Assembly: GCF_963675815.1 (NCBI RefSeq)
Contig: NZ_OY776576.1
Span: 255,202-319,201, forward strand
DNA length: 64,000 nt
Source of the DNA: an uncultured Desulfuromusa sp.
Lineage (GTDB): Bacteria > Desulfobacterota > Desulfuromonadia > Desulfuromonadales > Geopsychrobacteraceae
Reading direction: 5' to 3'
Under the pieces are notes generated by a model. It was given only the letters and a program-made list of their open reading frames with translations, was not told the origin of the DNA and ran no database searches. The position numbers were made by a program, and so were the translations under genes. Below are positions 26,781 through 35,071 of this stretch, one piece after another. Numbering within the stretch: position 1 is the stretch's first letter; every line of letters begins with the position of its first letter.

Positions 26781-27910
26781 CTTGACTCTCCTTGACCTCT
26801 GTCCCAATACATGGAGTCAGCAATCGCTTCGACAAGGCGCTCCATATCCAGCGGTGTGACGTCTCCGATATTACCGATACGGAACGTATCCTGATGGGTC
26901 ACTTTTCCCGGGTAAATGACAAAGCCCTTGCTTTTCAGCTCATTGTAGAAGCGGGGAAATGAATAATCAGGATGTGTCGGACTGTGAAAGGCCGTGATAA
27001 TGGGAGATTGATCTTTATCGTCCAGCAGGCACCTGAATCCTGAATGTTTCATCCCCTGAACAAGAATCCGGTGGTTTTCCAGATAACGTTGGTGACGAAC
27101 CTCGATGCCACCTTCTCTTTCAAGCTCGGTCAAAGCCTGTTTAAATGCACGAACAGTATGAGTTGGCGAAGTGAACCGCCACTTCCCCTGCTGTTTCTCC
27201 ATCGTGTTCCATTGATCAAAAAGATCCAGGCTCAATGTCCGCCCCCGCCCGGCACAGGATTCTATCGCAGCGGTCCCGGCAATAATAAAACCAAATCCGG
27301 GAACGCCCTGGATACATTTATTGGCGCTGCTGATCAAAAAATCAGCTCCGACATCAACCATATCAAAAGGAACCCCTCCAAAACTTGACATGGCATCAAC
27401 GATGTATGTTTTTCCTGCATCCTTAACCAGTCGGCCGATTTCTGCGATGGGGTTCAACATTCCGGTTGTCGTTTCACAATGGACCACAGCAACATGGGTA
27501 ATCTGGGGATCGGTGGCCATTGTTTTCGTCAGCAGATTAAGATCCGGAGGGTTTAATTCTCCTGAATCCAGAACAATGGTGGATATTTTTGCTTTTTCGG
27601 CAATTTTACCGATGCGCTGACCGTAAGCGCCATTGGCTAAAACCAGAAGTTTCCCGTGATCGGGAAGGACTGAGGTAATGACGGATTCTACCGAGAAAGT
27701 ACCGCTCCCCTGCATCAGCACCGCCGTGTAACCTTCAGTTTTTGTGGCCAGGGACACCAGTTGCGCACGAATATCCTGGACGATCATATTGTAATCGTCA
27801 TCCCAGGTGCACCAGTCTCGTAGCATCGCCTGCTTGACGGTTTTCGTTGTCGATAGCGGCCCCGGTGTCAACAGCAAATACGGATTCTCAGGAATTGAAC
27901 TCGTCATCAT
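26777..27910 (-). CDS. phnW: 2-aminoethylphosphonate-pyruvate transaminase
   Basis: 377 residues from the ATG at 27910 (AAAGGTG ribosome site). A class-V PLP aminotransferase with LLTPGPLSTTKTVKQAMLRD at the N-terminus, VDAMSSFGGVPFD, and the PLP lysine in SSANKCIQGVPGFGF. It converts 2-aminoethylphosphonate and pyruvate to phosphonoacetaldehyde and alanine. Together with phnX it gives a complete phosphonatase route. It is unusual here for being the distal part of a C-P lyase operon. Confidence 0.95.
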   Translation of the reverse strand: MMTSSIPENPYLLLTPGPLSTTKTVKQAMLRDWCTWDDDYNMIVQDIRAQLVSLATKTEGYTAVLMQGSGTFSVESVITSVLPDHGKLLVLANGAYGQRIGKIAEKAKISTIVLDSGELNPPDLNLLTKTMATDPQITHVAVVHCETTTGMLNPIAEIGRLVKDAGKTYIVDAMSSFGGVPFDMVDVGADFLISSANKCIQGVPGFGFIIAGTAAIESCAGRGRTLSLDLFDQWNTMEKQQGKWRFTSPTHTVRAFKQALTELEREGGIEVRHQRYLENHRILVQGMKHSGFRCLLDDKDQSPIITAFHSPTHPDYSFPRFYNELKSKGFVIYPGKVTHQDTFRIGNIGDVTPLDMERLVEAIADSMYWDRGQGESR

Positions 27911-27921
27911 CAACACACCTT

Positions 27922-28848
27922 TCAAGCTGCTTGCAAGTTTTCGGTAATATAGAGAAGATTAGCGGCAGATTCTCCGGTGGCCGCAAAATAACGTCCGCGC
28001 AGTTCAGTGATCAGAAGGCCTTGATACTGATCCAGAAAACAGGAAAAAATACTGGCAAAATCAATATTTCCCCAACCGACCGGCATATGCGAATCACCTT
28101 TTCCAAGGGGAATTTGATGCGTCTGCTGCTTGTCCGTATGGTAGACAGTCCCACCAAAATTATCATGAACATGGCAGTGTCGAATCAAATGGGCGACCTG
28201 TTTTACAGCGGCAATTTCTGCAAATCCATAAAACTTTGCCGCCATATGCAGATGACCAAAATCCAGAGTCATCCCGACATTGTCCCGATTGATTCTCTCA
28301 ACCTGGTCCTGCAAAGCTGAAATCGTTTCAGCGTAGCAATAGGGGGAATGGTAACGGTACGGTCTGGCATTTTCCATGGCGATGGTCTGTCTCGGAAACT
28401 CTGAGGCAAAATTCAGAAGAATTTCCGCTTCAAGATCCAGCAATCTCCGACACCTCTCTTCAGAAGAAACTATTTTACCCAACGGACCAAAACTTTCCTC
28501 AGCCTGAAAGCGGCCGGGGTGATAAACCATGATTTCAGCCCCGATAGCCTGGGTAAATTCAAGACTGGAACGCATCACATCAACATGCAGATCAAAGTCT
28601 TCCTCATCCATAAGGTTGAGAGGATTGGGAGCATGCACACTGTAACTAAAAGGGTACCGGTTGAGGATCTTCTGAATGTCTGCGATCCTCTTTAAATCGA
28701 GTTTTCCATTGCGGATCACATCTGTTCCGTGAACCCCGATTTCTGCAGCCGTCAAACCAAATTCCTGAAATGCGTCCAGATCCCTGCACAAATGATCAAG
28801 GTTGCCGTCTATACGGACCTCACTGATATTGCTGCCGATTTTCAACAT
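27922..28848 (-). CDS. sugar-phosphate isomerase/epimerase-like TIM barrel in the phn operon
   Basis: 308 residues, xylose-isomerase-like TIM barrel (AP-endonuclease-2 superfamily). Visible metal-site elements are SYSVHAPNPLNLM, MVYHPGRF, IAMENARP, TLDFGHLHM, RHCHVHDN and LLITELRG, the His/Glu/Asp set of this superfamily. Its stop lies 12 bases before phnW and its start overlaps the upstream phnM by seven bases, so it is an integral operon member. The substrate is unknown. As phnN and phnP are not seen here, it could act on a ribose phosphate left after C-P cleavage; that is only inference. Confidence 0.82.
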   Translation of the reverse strand: MLKIGSNISEVRIDGNLDHLCRDLDAFQEFGLTAAEIGVHGTDVIRNGKLDLKRIADIQKILNRYPFSYSVHAPNPLNLMDEEDFDLHVDVMRSSLEFTQAIGAEIMVYHPGRFQAEESFGPLGKIVSSEERCRRLLDLEAEILLNFASEFPRQTIAMENARPYRYHSPYCYAETISALQDQVERINRDNVGMTLDFGHLHMAAKFYGFAEIAAVKQVAHLIRHCHVHDNFGGTVYHTDKQQTHQIPLGKGDSHMPVGWGNIDFASIFSCFLDQYQGLLITELRGRYFAATGESAANLLYITENLQAA

Positions 28849-29996
28849 GATTGAAATACCTCCTGCCCTTTCACAAAAGTTCTGACAATACGGGGGAAAT
28901 CACCGCCGTTGCCGACCAGCACCAGATCAGCATCTTTGCCGATTTCTATAGAGCCGGTCTGATCGTCAATGCCAACAGCAATAGCAGGATTAAGGCTGGT
29001 CATTCTCACGGCTTCCGGCAAGGTTTTCAAACCCAGATCCCGGAGCATAAATACGGCATGCACCAGGGTTAACGGCGCGTAATCAGAACAGAGGATATCA
29101 CCGCAACCCTGTGTAATCGCTTCACGGGCACTGAGGTTTCCTGACTGAGAACTGCCTCGAAAAACGTTGGGAGATCCAAGCATGGTTTGCACTCCCTGGT
29201 TCTTTGCCGCCTGAGCGGTTTCCATATTGACCGGAAATTCAGACAGAGTGATCTGACGCTCTTTCAGCCAATTGATTTTTTCCGGCGTATCATCATCATG
29301 GGAAGCAATCGGAACCTGTTTATCGCGACAGAGCGACAGGAGTTCGCTGACATAATGCTGAGCTTCACTTTCCCGTGCTTGCAGTTTCGTCGCAATTAAA
29401 GCATTCATCTCTGCATCTGTTTTTTTGTAAACCGGGCCGAAATAGTCCTTGAACGAAGAGATCGTTTTAAACTGACCCTGCCCCGGGGAATGGTCCATAA
29501 AAGAGAACAAATCGACATGTTTTTCTTCGATTAATTGTTTCAGAACGGGAACGGCACAATGGTCGGTGATTTCAAACCGGGTATGCACTCTGGTTTTGAT
29601 GCGAAAATTATCCTGCATGTCATTGACAGTTCGTAACACTGATGCAGCCATCAAATTTGAGCGAATCCCGGTTTCGTTTTCGGCAAAAGACAGAGAATGA
29701 TACATCGTTGTGACACCGCATGAAGCCAGAGTTTTGTCCAACTCATAGAGAGCCACATTGGTAGGGAAAAAGGTTCCGGGACGGGGCTCGATTCCTTTTT
29801 CCACAGCATCACAGTGGAGATCAATAAATCCCGGCAGCAGATACTGTCCCCGGGCATCGATGACTGCCGGACAGGTTGCGTCTTGACCTTGAGAAATAGC
29901 AGTGATCACACCGTCTGAAACCGTGATGGAGGCATCGTCCAGAATTTCAGCGGGCGTAATGACTTTGGTGTTGATAATTTGATAACGAGTCGACAT
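28842..29996 (-). CDS. phnM: PhnM-type ribose 1-methylphosphonate 5-triphosphate diphosphatase (copy 2)
   Basis: 384 residues, amidohydrolase fold. The motif GFIDLHCDAVEKGIEPRPGT matches PhnM with Cys-Asp-Ala-Val where copy 1 has Thr-Asp-Asn-Leu. The second site PIASHDDDTPEKINW is intact, and SFMDHSPGQGQFK and GSPNVFRGSSQSGNLSARE follow. Its position directly after phnL, as in the canonical phnGHIJKLM order, makes it the principal PhnM of the C-P lyase pathway. The differences from copy 1 suggest an old split rather than a recent duplication. Confidence 0.93.
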   Translation of the reverse strand: MSTRYQIINTKVITPAEILDDASITVSDGVITAISQGQDATCPAVIDARGQYLLPGFIDLHCDAVEKGIEPRPGTFFPTNVALYELDKTLASCGVTTMYHSLSFAENETGIRSNLMAASVLRTVNDMQDNFRIKTRVHTRFEITDHCAVPVLKQLIEEKHVDLFSFMDHSPGQGQFKTISSFKDYFGPVYKKTDAEMNALIATKLQARESEAQHYVSELLSLCRDKQVPIASHDDDTPEKINWLKERQITLSEFPVNMETAQAAKNQGVQTMLGSPNVFRGSSQSGNLSAREAITQGCGDILCSDYAPLTLVHAVFMLRDLGLKTLPEAVRMTSLNPAIAVGIDDQTGSIEIGKDADLVLVGNGGDFPRIVRTFVKGQEVFQSC

Positions 29997-30006
29997 GATA
30001 TTGACC

Positions 30007-30684
30007 TTATTGCAGATAGTAGATGTGTCCGGCGGTTTTATTCATAATGTCCTGATCATGAAAAATGCCCACCATTGTTGTCCCCTGCTCACGCAATTCC
30101 GCCAGCAATTCGAGAACTCTATCGATCGATTCAGCATCCAGAGATGCCGTCGGCTCATCCAGCAGCAACAAACGCGGGTTCCAGCTAATTGCCCGGGCAA
30201 TGTTGATGCGTTGCTGCTCTCCACCGCTGAAAGTGGCTGGATAGGCATCGAAAAGTTCCGCAGGAATCCGCAGTCGCTCCAGCAGATGACAGGCACGCTT
30301 TCGCGCTTCGTCACAAGAAACCCCGTTGCGGGTGAGAATCGGTTCCATAACCAGCTCAAGAGCCGAGACCCTGGGAATAACATTGAGAAACTGTGAGACG
30401 TATGCCATTTCACTATTGCGAATATCCAGCAGCACACGCTCCGATGCGGTTGCCAGATCAACCTGTCCATATTTGGCAGAGTCGTACCAGATGTGACCGG
30501 ATTCGGGTAAATAGGTTCGATAAATACACTTGAGAACGGTACTTTTCCCGGCCCCGCTTGGGCCTGCCAGAGAAAAAAACTGCCCCGCTTCAATACTGAA
30601 GGAGATATCCCGGCAGCCGGGAATATGTTTGTTTCCCAGAATTTGGACATGAAAGTCTTTATTCAGATTTTCAACAGTGAGCAT
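30007..30684 (-). CDS. phnL: C-P lyase subunit, ABC-type ATPase PhnL
   Basis: 225 residues from the ATG at 30684 (AAGGA site, length equal to E. coli PhnL). An in-frame ATG at 30726 would add 14 residues. Walker A is LAGPSGAGKSTVLKCI, the signature TFSGGEQQRINIARAI and Walker B LLLLDEPTASLDA. PhnL acts with PhnGHI in forming the ribose 1-phosphonate 5-triphosphate. No membrane partner is expected. Confidence 0.95.
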   Translation of the reverse strand: MLTVENLNKDFHVQILGNKHIPGCRDISFSIEAGQFFSLAGPSGAGKSTVLKCIYRTYLPESGHIWYDSAKYGQVDLATASERVLLDIRNSEMAYVSQFLNVIPRVSALELVMEPILTRNGVSCDEARKRACHLLERLRIPAELFDAYPATFSGGEQQRINIARAISWNPRLLLLDEPTASLDAESIDRVLELLAELREQGTTMVGIFHDQDIMNKTAGHIYYLQ

Positions 30685-30729
30685 GATTGGGTTTCCTTGC
30701 GCCATCCTTCGTTCCAGGATGGTCATTAT

Positions 30730-31605
30730 CTAAAGTTGTGAAGCAACAAGAAGCTGGGTATAGCCGTGTTGGGGATCCTGTAAAATCTGATCCGTCAATC
30801 CCGACTCCACAACCCGACCATGCTTCATCACCATGGTGCGGTTGCACAGGAGATTGATCACTCCGAGATCGTGAGAAACAACCAGCATGGAAAGTTGAAA
30901 TTCGCGCTGCAAACTCCGGATCAGGTCCAGCACCCGTGCCTGAACCGAAAGATCAAGTCCGGTGGTCACCTCGTCCAGCAATAGTAACAAAGGGTTGTTG
31001 GACAACGCCTTGGCAATCTGCACCCTTTGCTGCATGCCGCCGCTGAAGTTTTTGGGGGGTTCATCCATTCTTGAGATCGGGATTTCAGTTTTTTCCAGTA
31101 ACTCGGAGGCTCGCTCACGCATTTTGCCGACATGGCGCCAACCGGCACCCAGCAGTCGCTCAGCGATATTCCCACCCGAGCTGACATTCATCCGCAGTCC
31201 GAGGTAGGGGTTCTGATAAACAATTCCCATCAGGGCGTTGCGCACCTGACGTTGCTGAAACTGGCTCAGTCCAAACAGGTTACGAGTGTAAGATGCGGTT
31301 TGATCTGCCAGCAGGTCGCCCAAAGCTACAGGAAGCGCAGAACGATGCAGAGTCATCTCTCCGGCAGATGCGGCCCATTCAAAATGGGCCAGTTTGATCA
31401 AGGTGCTTTTGCCGGAACCACTTTCACCGACAATCCCCAGAACTTCACCGGGATAAAGATCAAAATCGACATCATTACAGGCAACCACAGACTGGCAATG
31501 CGGGCAGACATTGGTATCAAACTCAGGTCCGGTAGACTCGCAGCAGAGAGGGCAACCGGAACCGAAAATTTTACTTAATTTTCGTGCTTTCAGCAGAGCT
31601 TCCAT
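30730..31605 (-). CDS. phnK: C-P lyase subunit, ABC-type ATPase PhnK with zinc-ribbon insert
   Basis: 291 residues from the ATG at 31605, whose first base overlaps the phnJ stop. Walker A is GIVGESGSGKSTLIKL, the signature NFSGGMQQRVQIAKAL and the C-terminal part VVSHDLGVINLLCNRT. Between the first strand and Walker A lies an insert of about 25 residues with SGCPLCCES and NVCPHCQSVVAC, that is two CxxC pairs expected to bind zinc (or an Fe-S cluster). E. coli PhnK, about 252 residues, lacks it. PhnK docks on PhnJ, itself a radical-SAM Fe-S protein. Confidence 0.94.
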   Translation of the reverse strand: MEALLKARKLSKIFGSGCPLCCESTGPEFDTNVCPHCQSVVACNDVDFDLYPGEVLGIVGESGSGKSTLIKLAHFEWAASAGEMTLHRSALPVALGDLLADQTASYTRNLFGLSQFQQRQVRNALMGIVYQNPYLGLRMNVSSGGNIAERLLGAGWRHVGKMRERASELLEKTEIPISRMDEPPKNFSGGMQQRVQIAKALSNNPLLLLLDEVTTGLDLSVQARVLDLIRSLQREFQLSMLVVSHDLGVINLLCNRTMVMKHGRVVESGLTDQILQDPQHGYTQLLVASQL

Positions 31606-32471
31606 CAGGCACACCTCTTATCGCAATATCCGGTATCGGAACAAAAATACCGGCGACTGCCGTCAACATCACTGATGATTTCATCCAGATAACTGTTGCA
31701 ACTGCCACAGCGGCTACAAGCGACCGGAAACTGTTCAATACGAAATTTGTGATCTTCAAACTCCAGCGGTTCAACGCGGGTATATGGAGGGATGGCGTAA
31801 ATTCTTTTTTCTCGTCCGGCACCGAACAAAGAAAGGTGCTCCGCCATATTCAGTTTCGGAACATCCCAACGAGGAATGGGGCTGGGGTCCATAATATAAT
31901 GACCATTGACCGTGACCGGGTACCGGTAGCTGATGCTGATTTCACCATAGTGGACGATATCTTCATAAAGGTGCAGCCACATCCGGGCATAATCGCCTTC
32001 AGCATGCATCCGGCGGGTTTCCAGCTCCGACGGTTCAACTTCACGCAATGCTTCCGGGTAGGGAACCTGAAGCACCAGAATCTGTCCGGCTGTCATCGCC
32101 TCTTCCGGTATCCGGTGACGCGTCTGGATCAGCGTCGCTTCGGTGGTGTCCGTGGTTGAATTCACTTCAGCGACCTTGGCAACAAATTTTTTAATATTGA
32201 CGGCATTGACGCTGTCATCACACCCCTGGTCGATGACCTTGAGGACGTCCTGTGGCAAAACCAGAGACAAGGTCACCTGCAGTCCTCCGGTTCCCCATCC
32301 ACGTGCAACCGGCATTTCCGGGGAACTGAATGGAACCTGATAACCGGGAATAGCAACGGCTTTAAGAAGGCTGCGACGAATATCTTTTTTGGCACTATCG
32401 TCGAGAAAAGCAAAATTATAGCCGTACATAGATTCGTTCTGGTGTTGTGTCTGCCAATCTTGCAGGTTCAT
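31605..32471 (-). CDS. phnJ: carbon-phosphorus lyase, radical SAM enzyme PhnJ
   Basis: 288 residues. It starts YGYNFAFLDDSAKKDIRRSL and has the conserved RGWGTGGLQVTLSLV block and IPPYTRVEPL. The C-terminal cysteine cluster CSRCGSCNSYLDE...FCSDTGYCDKRCA includes the Cys residues known to hold the 4Fe-4S cluster and the catalytic thiyl radical. It cleaves the C-P bond of ribose 1-phosphonate 5-phosphate to an alkane and a cyclic phosphate. It overlaps phnI by four bases and phnK by one. Confidence 0.96.
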   Translation of the reverse strand: MNLQDWQTQHQNESMYGYNFAFLDDSAKKDIRRSLLKAVAIPGYQVPFSSPEMPVARGWGTGGLQVTLSLVLPQDVLKVIDQGCDDSVNAVNIKKFVAKVAEVNSTTDTTEATLIQTRHRIPEEAMTAGQILVLQVPYPEALREVEPSELETRRMHAEGDYARMWLHLYEDIVHYGEISISYRYPVTVNGHYIMDPSPIPRWDVPKLNMAEHLSLFGAGREKRIYAIPPYTRVEPLEFEDHKFRIEQFPVACSRCGSCNSYLDEIISDVDGSRRYFCSDTGYCDKRCA

Positions 32472-33571
32472 GATTCCGACTCCTGTTTCTCTCCCATCTT
32501 TTGAGTTTTCCGCAGTCGATCGAGGCTGGATTGGAAATCAACATAATGGGGAAGCTTCCAGTGGTTGCAGAAACCCATCGCCTCGATACCATCAATATGT
32601 GAGAGGACAAATTCCTGATCTTCTGCGGGAGATTTGCCGTCTTCATTGCGCATGGTCCGGTCCAGAACGGCCATCGAAATGGCTTTGAGCTCGTTCTGGC
32701 CAAAGCAAAGCCCATAACCAAGAGTGAATTTGGCCGGGCCGTCTTCTGTGCCACCATGATACTGTGCAACCACTTCAGCTTCTGTGACCTTGACCTCCCC
32801 CACAGTATATGGTTCGCCCGTTTCCGGGTGCGAAATCACCAGGGGAACATAACCAACCCGGAGTTCACCAATAAAGGGATGAACATTGCCGTAGCCACGC
32901 ATACTTGAATAGGCCAGGGTCAACATCCCTCCGGTTTCACCTCGGGAGAGGGACTGTAATGTTGCACTGCGCGATGCCGGAAACGTTAAAGACCGACGGG
33001 TGATATCAAAAACATCCGCCTCCTTTTCCATGGTGTTTTTTTCAACCAGAAGTCCATCACGACGGAGAATTTCGACAACTTTGGGAAAACTGTCCGGCAA
33101 TTCAAGTTCCGGATCCAGGTGACCGAGCAACTTTTCACGAAACGCCATCCGCCGCGATTCACTGTCTTCAAGAAGATCGAAATCCAGCAAACGTAAAGTA
33201 TAATCACTAGTCGGACCGAGAATCTGCCCCCCGGGGATGTCCTTAAATGCAGCAGAAATTCTGCGGATAACCCTCATTTTATCCATCGCCAACGCCTGGG
33301 ATTGCATCAGCCTCGATTTTGTCGCCCGATAGGCTCGCAACATGAATGCGGCTTCAAAGCTATCACCGCCCGCCTGTTTCAGAGCCAGAGCTGCCAGTTT
33401 TGGAGCATAGAGACCACCTTCACTCATAATCCGGTCAACAGCCAGATAGAGCTGCTCCTCGATCTGTTCAAGGCCGAGAGGTTCTGAGGTTCCTTTCTGC
33501 ATTTGATAACTCAGCAGGTCGCAGGCATTTTCAATCGCCTGACGTCCACCTTTGACAGCAACATAGGCCAT
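32468..33571 (-). CDS. phnI: C-P lyase core subunit PhnI
   Basis: 367 residues, close to the family length. Family segments are MAYVAVKGGRQAIENACDLL at the N-terminus, YAPKLAALALKQAGGDSFEA, SYSSMRGYGNVHPFIGELR-type text near residue 215, and LGYGLCFGQNELKAISMA. PhnI is the nucleosidase that attaches the phosphonate to ribose triphosphate in the PhnGHIJ complex. The ATG follows the phnH stop directly. Confidence 0.95.
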   Translation of the reverse strand: MAYVAVKGGRQAIENACDLLSYQMQKGTSEPLGLEQIEEQLYLAVDRIMSEGGLYAPKLAALALKQAGGDSFEAAFMLRAYRATKSRLMQSQALAMDKMRVIRRISAAFKDIPGGQILGPTSDYTLRLLDFDLLEDSESRRMAFREKLLGHLDPELELPDSFPKVVEILRRDGLLVEKNTMEKEADVFDITRRSLTFPASRSATLQSLSRGETGGMLTLAYSSMRGYGNVHPFIGELRVGYVPLVISHPETGEPYTVGEVKVTEAEVVAQYHGGTEDGPAKFTLGYGLCFGQNELKAISMAVLDRTMRNEDGKSPAEDQEFVLSHIDGIEAMGFCNHWKLPHYVDFQSSLDRLRKTQKMGEKQESES

Positions 33572-33572
33572 A

Positions 33573-34148
33573 TCAGCATCCTCCGTAGCGGGTTGAACGA
33601 GGAATGCACATCAAACGATTCCTCTGATCAAGAAAAATACAGTCGACGCCCAAAGGGAATTCGGCGTTAACTGTTTGCAGTTGTTCCAATTCCTCGTTAC
33701 CCCATCCCTCTATGTGTGGATAAATGGCATCTTTGATTCCAGGACCAGTCAACTTGATTCCAGTCTCCTCGCTACCGTCCGTAAGACGCTCCACCCCAAA
33801 CACAATTGTGGCCCCGTCATTCGGCAAATCAGGCCGACCTCTTTTGGCCACCATGATTTTACCCTGACTGTTTCCTGACAAAGCAAAGAGGAAATCAGCT
33901 GATGCTGCCTCGGCAAACCGGGCTCCGGTTGTTTTTTTAATTTTATGCTGCAACTCGGCATTGTTGTTGATCAGATGGAAGCTGGATTGCTGATCAAGGA
34001 TGGAATCAAGTAAACGCATGAGACCGGTTATAAATGTGGTGCCGACAGCATCAGGCATCTGAAAGATTTTCCCCGGCCGGCTCATCGCCTGTAACAACAG
34101 GCGAAAACAAGTATGGTTATCGAGACAATCCTGCACAGAAGAAGACAT
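33573..34148 (-). CDS. phnH: C-P lyase core subunit PhnH
   Basis: 191 residues. TCFRLLLQAMSRPGKIFQMP near the N-terminus is the PhnH signature (FRxLLxAMSRPG). FPLGVDCIFLDQRNRLMCIPR at the C-terminus is equally typical. It is a structural subunit of the PhnGHIJ complex, without known catalysis. It lies one base from phnI and two bases from phnG. Confidence 0.95.
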   Translation of the reverse strand: MSSSVQDCLDNHTCFRLLLQAMSRPGKIFQMPDAVGTTFITGLMRLLDSILDQQSSFHLINNNAELQHKIKKTTGARFAEAASADFLFALSGNSQGKIMVAKRGRPDLPNDGATIVFGVERLTDGSEETGIKLTGPGIKDAIYPHIEGWGNEELEQLQTVNAEFPLGVDCIFLDQRNRLMCIPRSTRYGGC

Positions 34149-34150
34149 AT

Positions 34151-34585
34151 CTATTGCCCCGCCATCAAATTAAAAGAGACTTTGGTTCCGGCGATCAGTT
34201 GTTCCTCGTGACGACGCAGCTCACGGAGTTCTTGCCGCTCGCGTTCCAGAAGATTTTTCACCCGATTTTTCAGTAATTCATCGTTTCCAACCAGCAACAC
34301 TTCAGCACAGGCTCTGGCCAGAGAGCGTTCTGGCTCATCCCCCGTAACCATGCCAAAGCCGCGGTTGCCGTCCAGGGTGACTTCTGCACTGGAAACCAGA
34401 ACCTCACCGAGAAGAAACTCACTGTCAAAGGCATCAAGAACGTGCATCATATTCAGCCCCGCCTTTGGTGTACTGATGATATTAATCGGCGCTTTTTCAG
34501 CCAATTCCAACAGCTCGCGAATACTTTCGCGAGGCATATCATTCACGATCGCGGTACAATGTTTTGGTTCTTGCCTATGGTTCAT
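34151..34585 (-). CDS. phnG: C-P lyase core subunit PhnG
   Basis: 144 residues. The pattern LLELAEKAPINIISTPKAGL followed by LLGEVLVSSAEVTLDGNRG and GMVTGDEPERSLARA is that of PhnG. It is part of the PhnGHIJ core that transfers phosphonate to ATP ribose. It is the first structural gene of the canonical order and is preceded by a GNAT gene. Confidence 0.94.
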   Translation of the reverse strand: MNHRQEPKHCTAIVNDMPRESIRELLELAEKAPINIISTPKAGLNMMHVLDAFDSEFLLGEVLVSSAEVTLDGNRGFGMVTGDEPERSLARACAEVLLVGNDELLKNRVKNLLERERQELRELRRHEEQLIAGTKVSFNLMAGQ

Positions 34586-34603
34586 ATCGAGATACTTTCC
34601 TGT

Positions 34604-35068
34604 CTAAAGATTAAGATAATAACTATATCCATGTTGTCTAAAACCAAGGTTTTCATAAAATTGATGAGCATCAGAGCGGTTGATTCCACTACTGAAAAAA
34701 AACTTTTTACAGCCTTTTCCACGTGCGGTTTCTGTGGCAAAAGCCATCATCTGCTGACCGATTCCCGAGCCTCGATCCGCGGCAGAAACGACGACGTCTT
34801 CCAGAACCGCCGCTGGAGTTCCCCTATGCCCCAGACTGTCCATAATCAGCAGGGCAAAAGTACCCACCGGTTGACCCGTTTCCCGCTCGGCAAGATAGAT
34901 GCGATAATCGGGATAGTTGCCAATGCGGAGAAAAAGTTTTTCTGCTTGCTCCAAGCTGATTTCACTGTCATCGCCTGCGATCAATTGGCGGTAAAGATCA
35001 AGGATCGCCGGGAGATCACCAGCTTTAGCTTCGCGTATCCGCACTTGATCAACTTTTTGCCTGCTCAT
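34604..35068 (-). CDS. GNAT acetyltransferase, PhnO-like by position
   Basis: 154 residues with the GNAT fold: VRIREAKAGDLPAILDLYRQ, VLEDVVVSAADRGSGIGQQM (the Q/RxxGxG/A acetyl-CoA loop) and HQFYENLGFRQHGYSYYL at the end. In E. coli PhnO acetylates aminoalkylphosphonates and is encoded in the phn operon. This gene sits between phnF and phnG, four bases from phnF, so a similar role is likely, but sequence alone does not prove it. Confidence 0.82.
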   Translation of the reverse strand: MSRQKVDQVRIREAKAGDLPAILDLYRQLIAGDDSEISLEQAEKLFLRIGNYPDYRIYLAERETGQPVGTFALLIMDSLGHRGTPAAVLEDVVVSAADRGSGIGQQMMAFATETARGKGCKKFFFSSGINRSDAHQFYENLGFRQHGYSYYLNL

Positions 35069-35071
35069 CTG

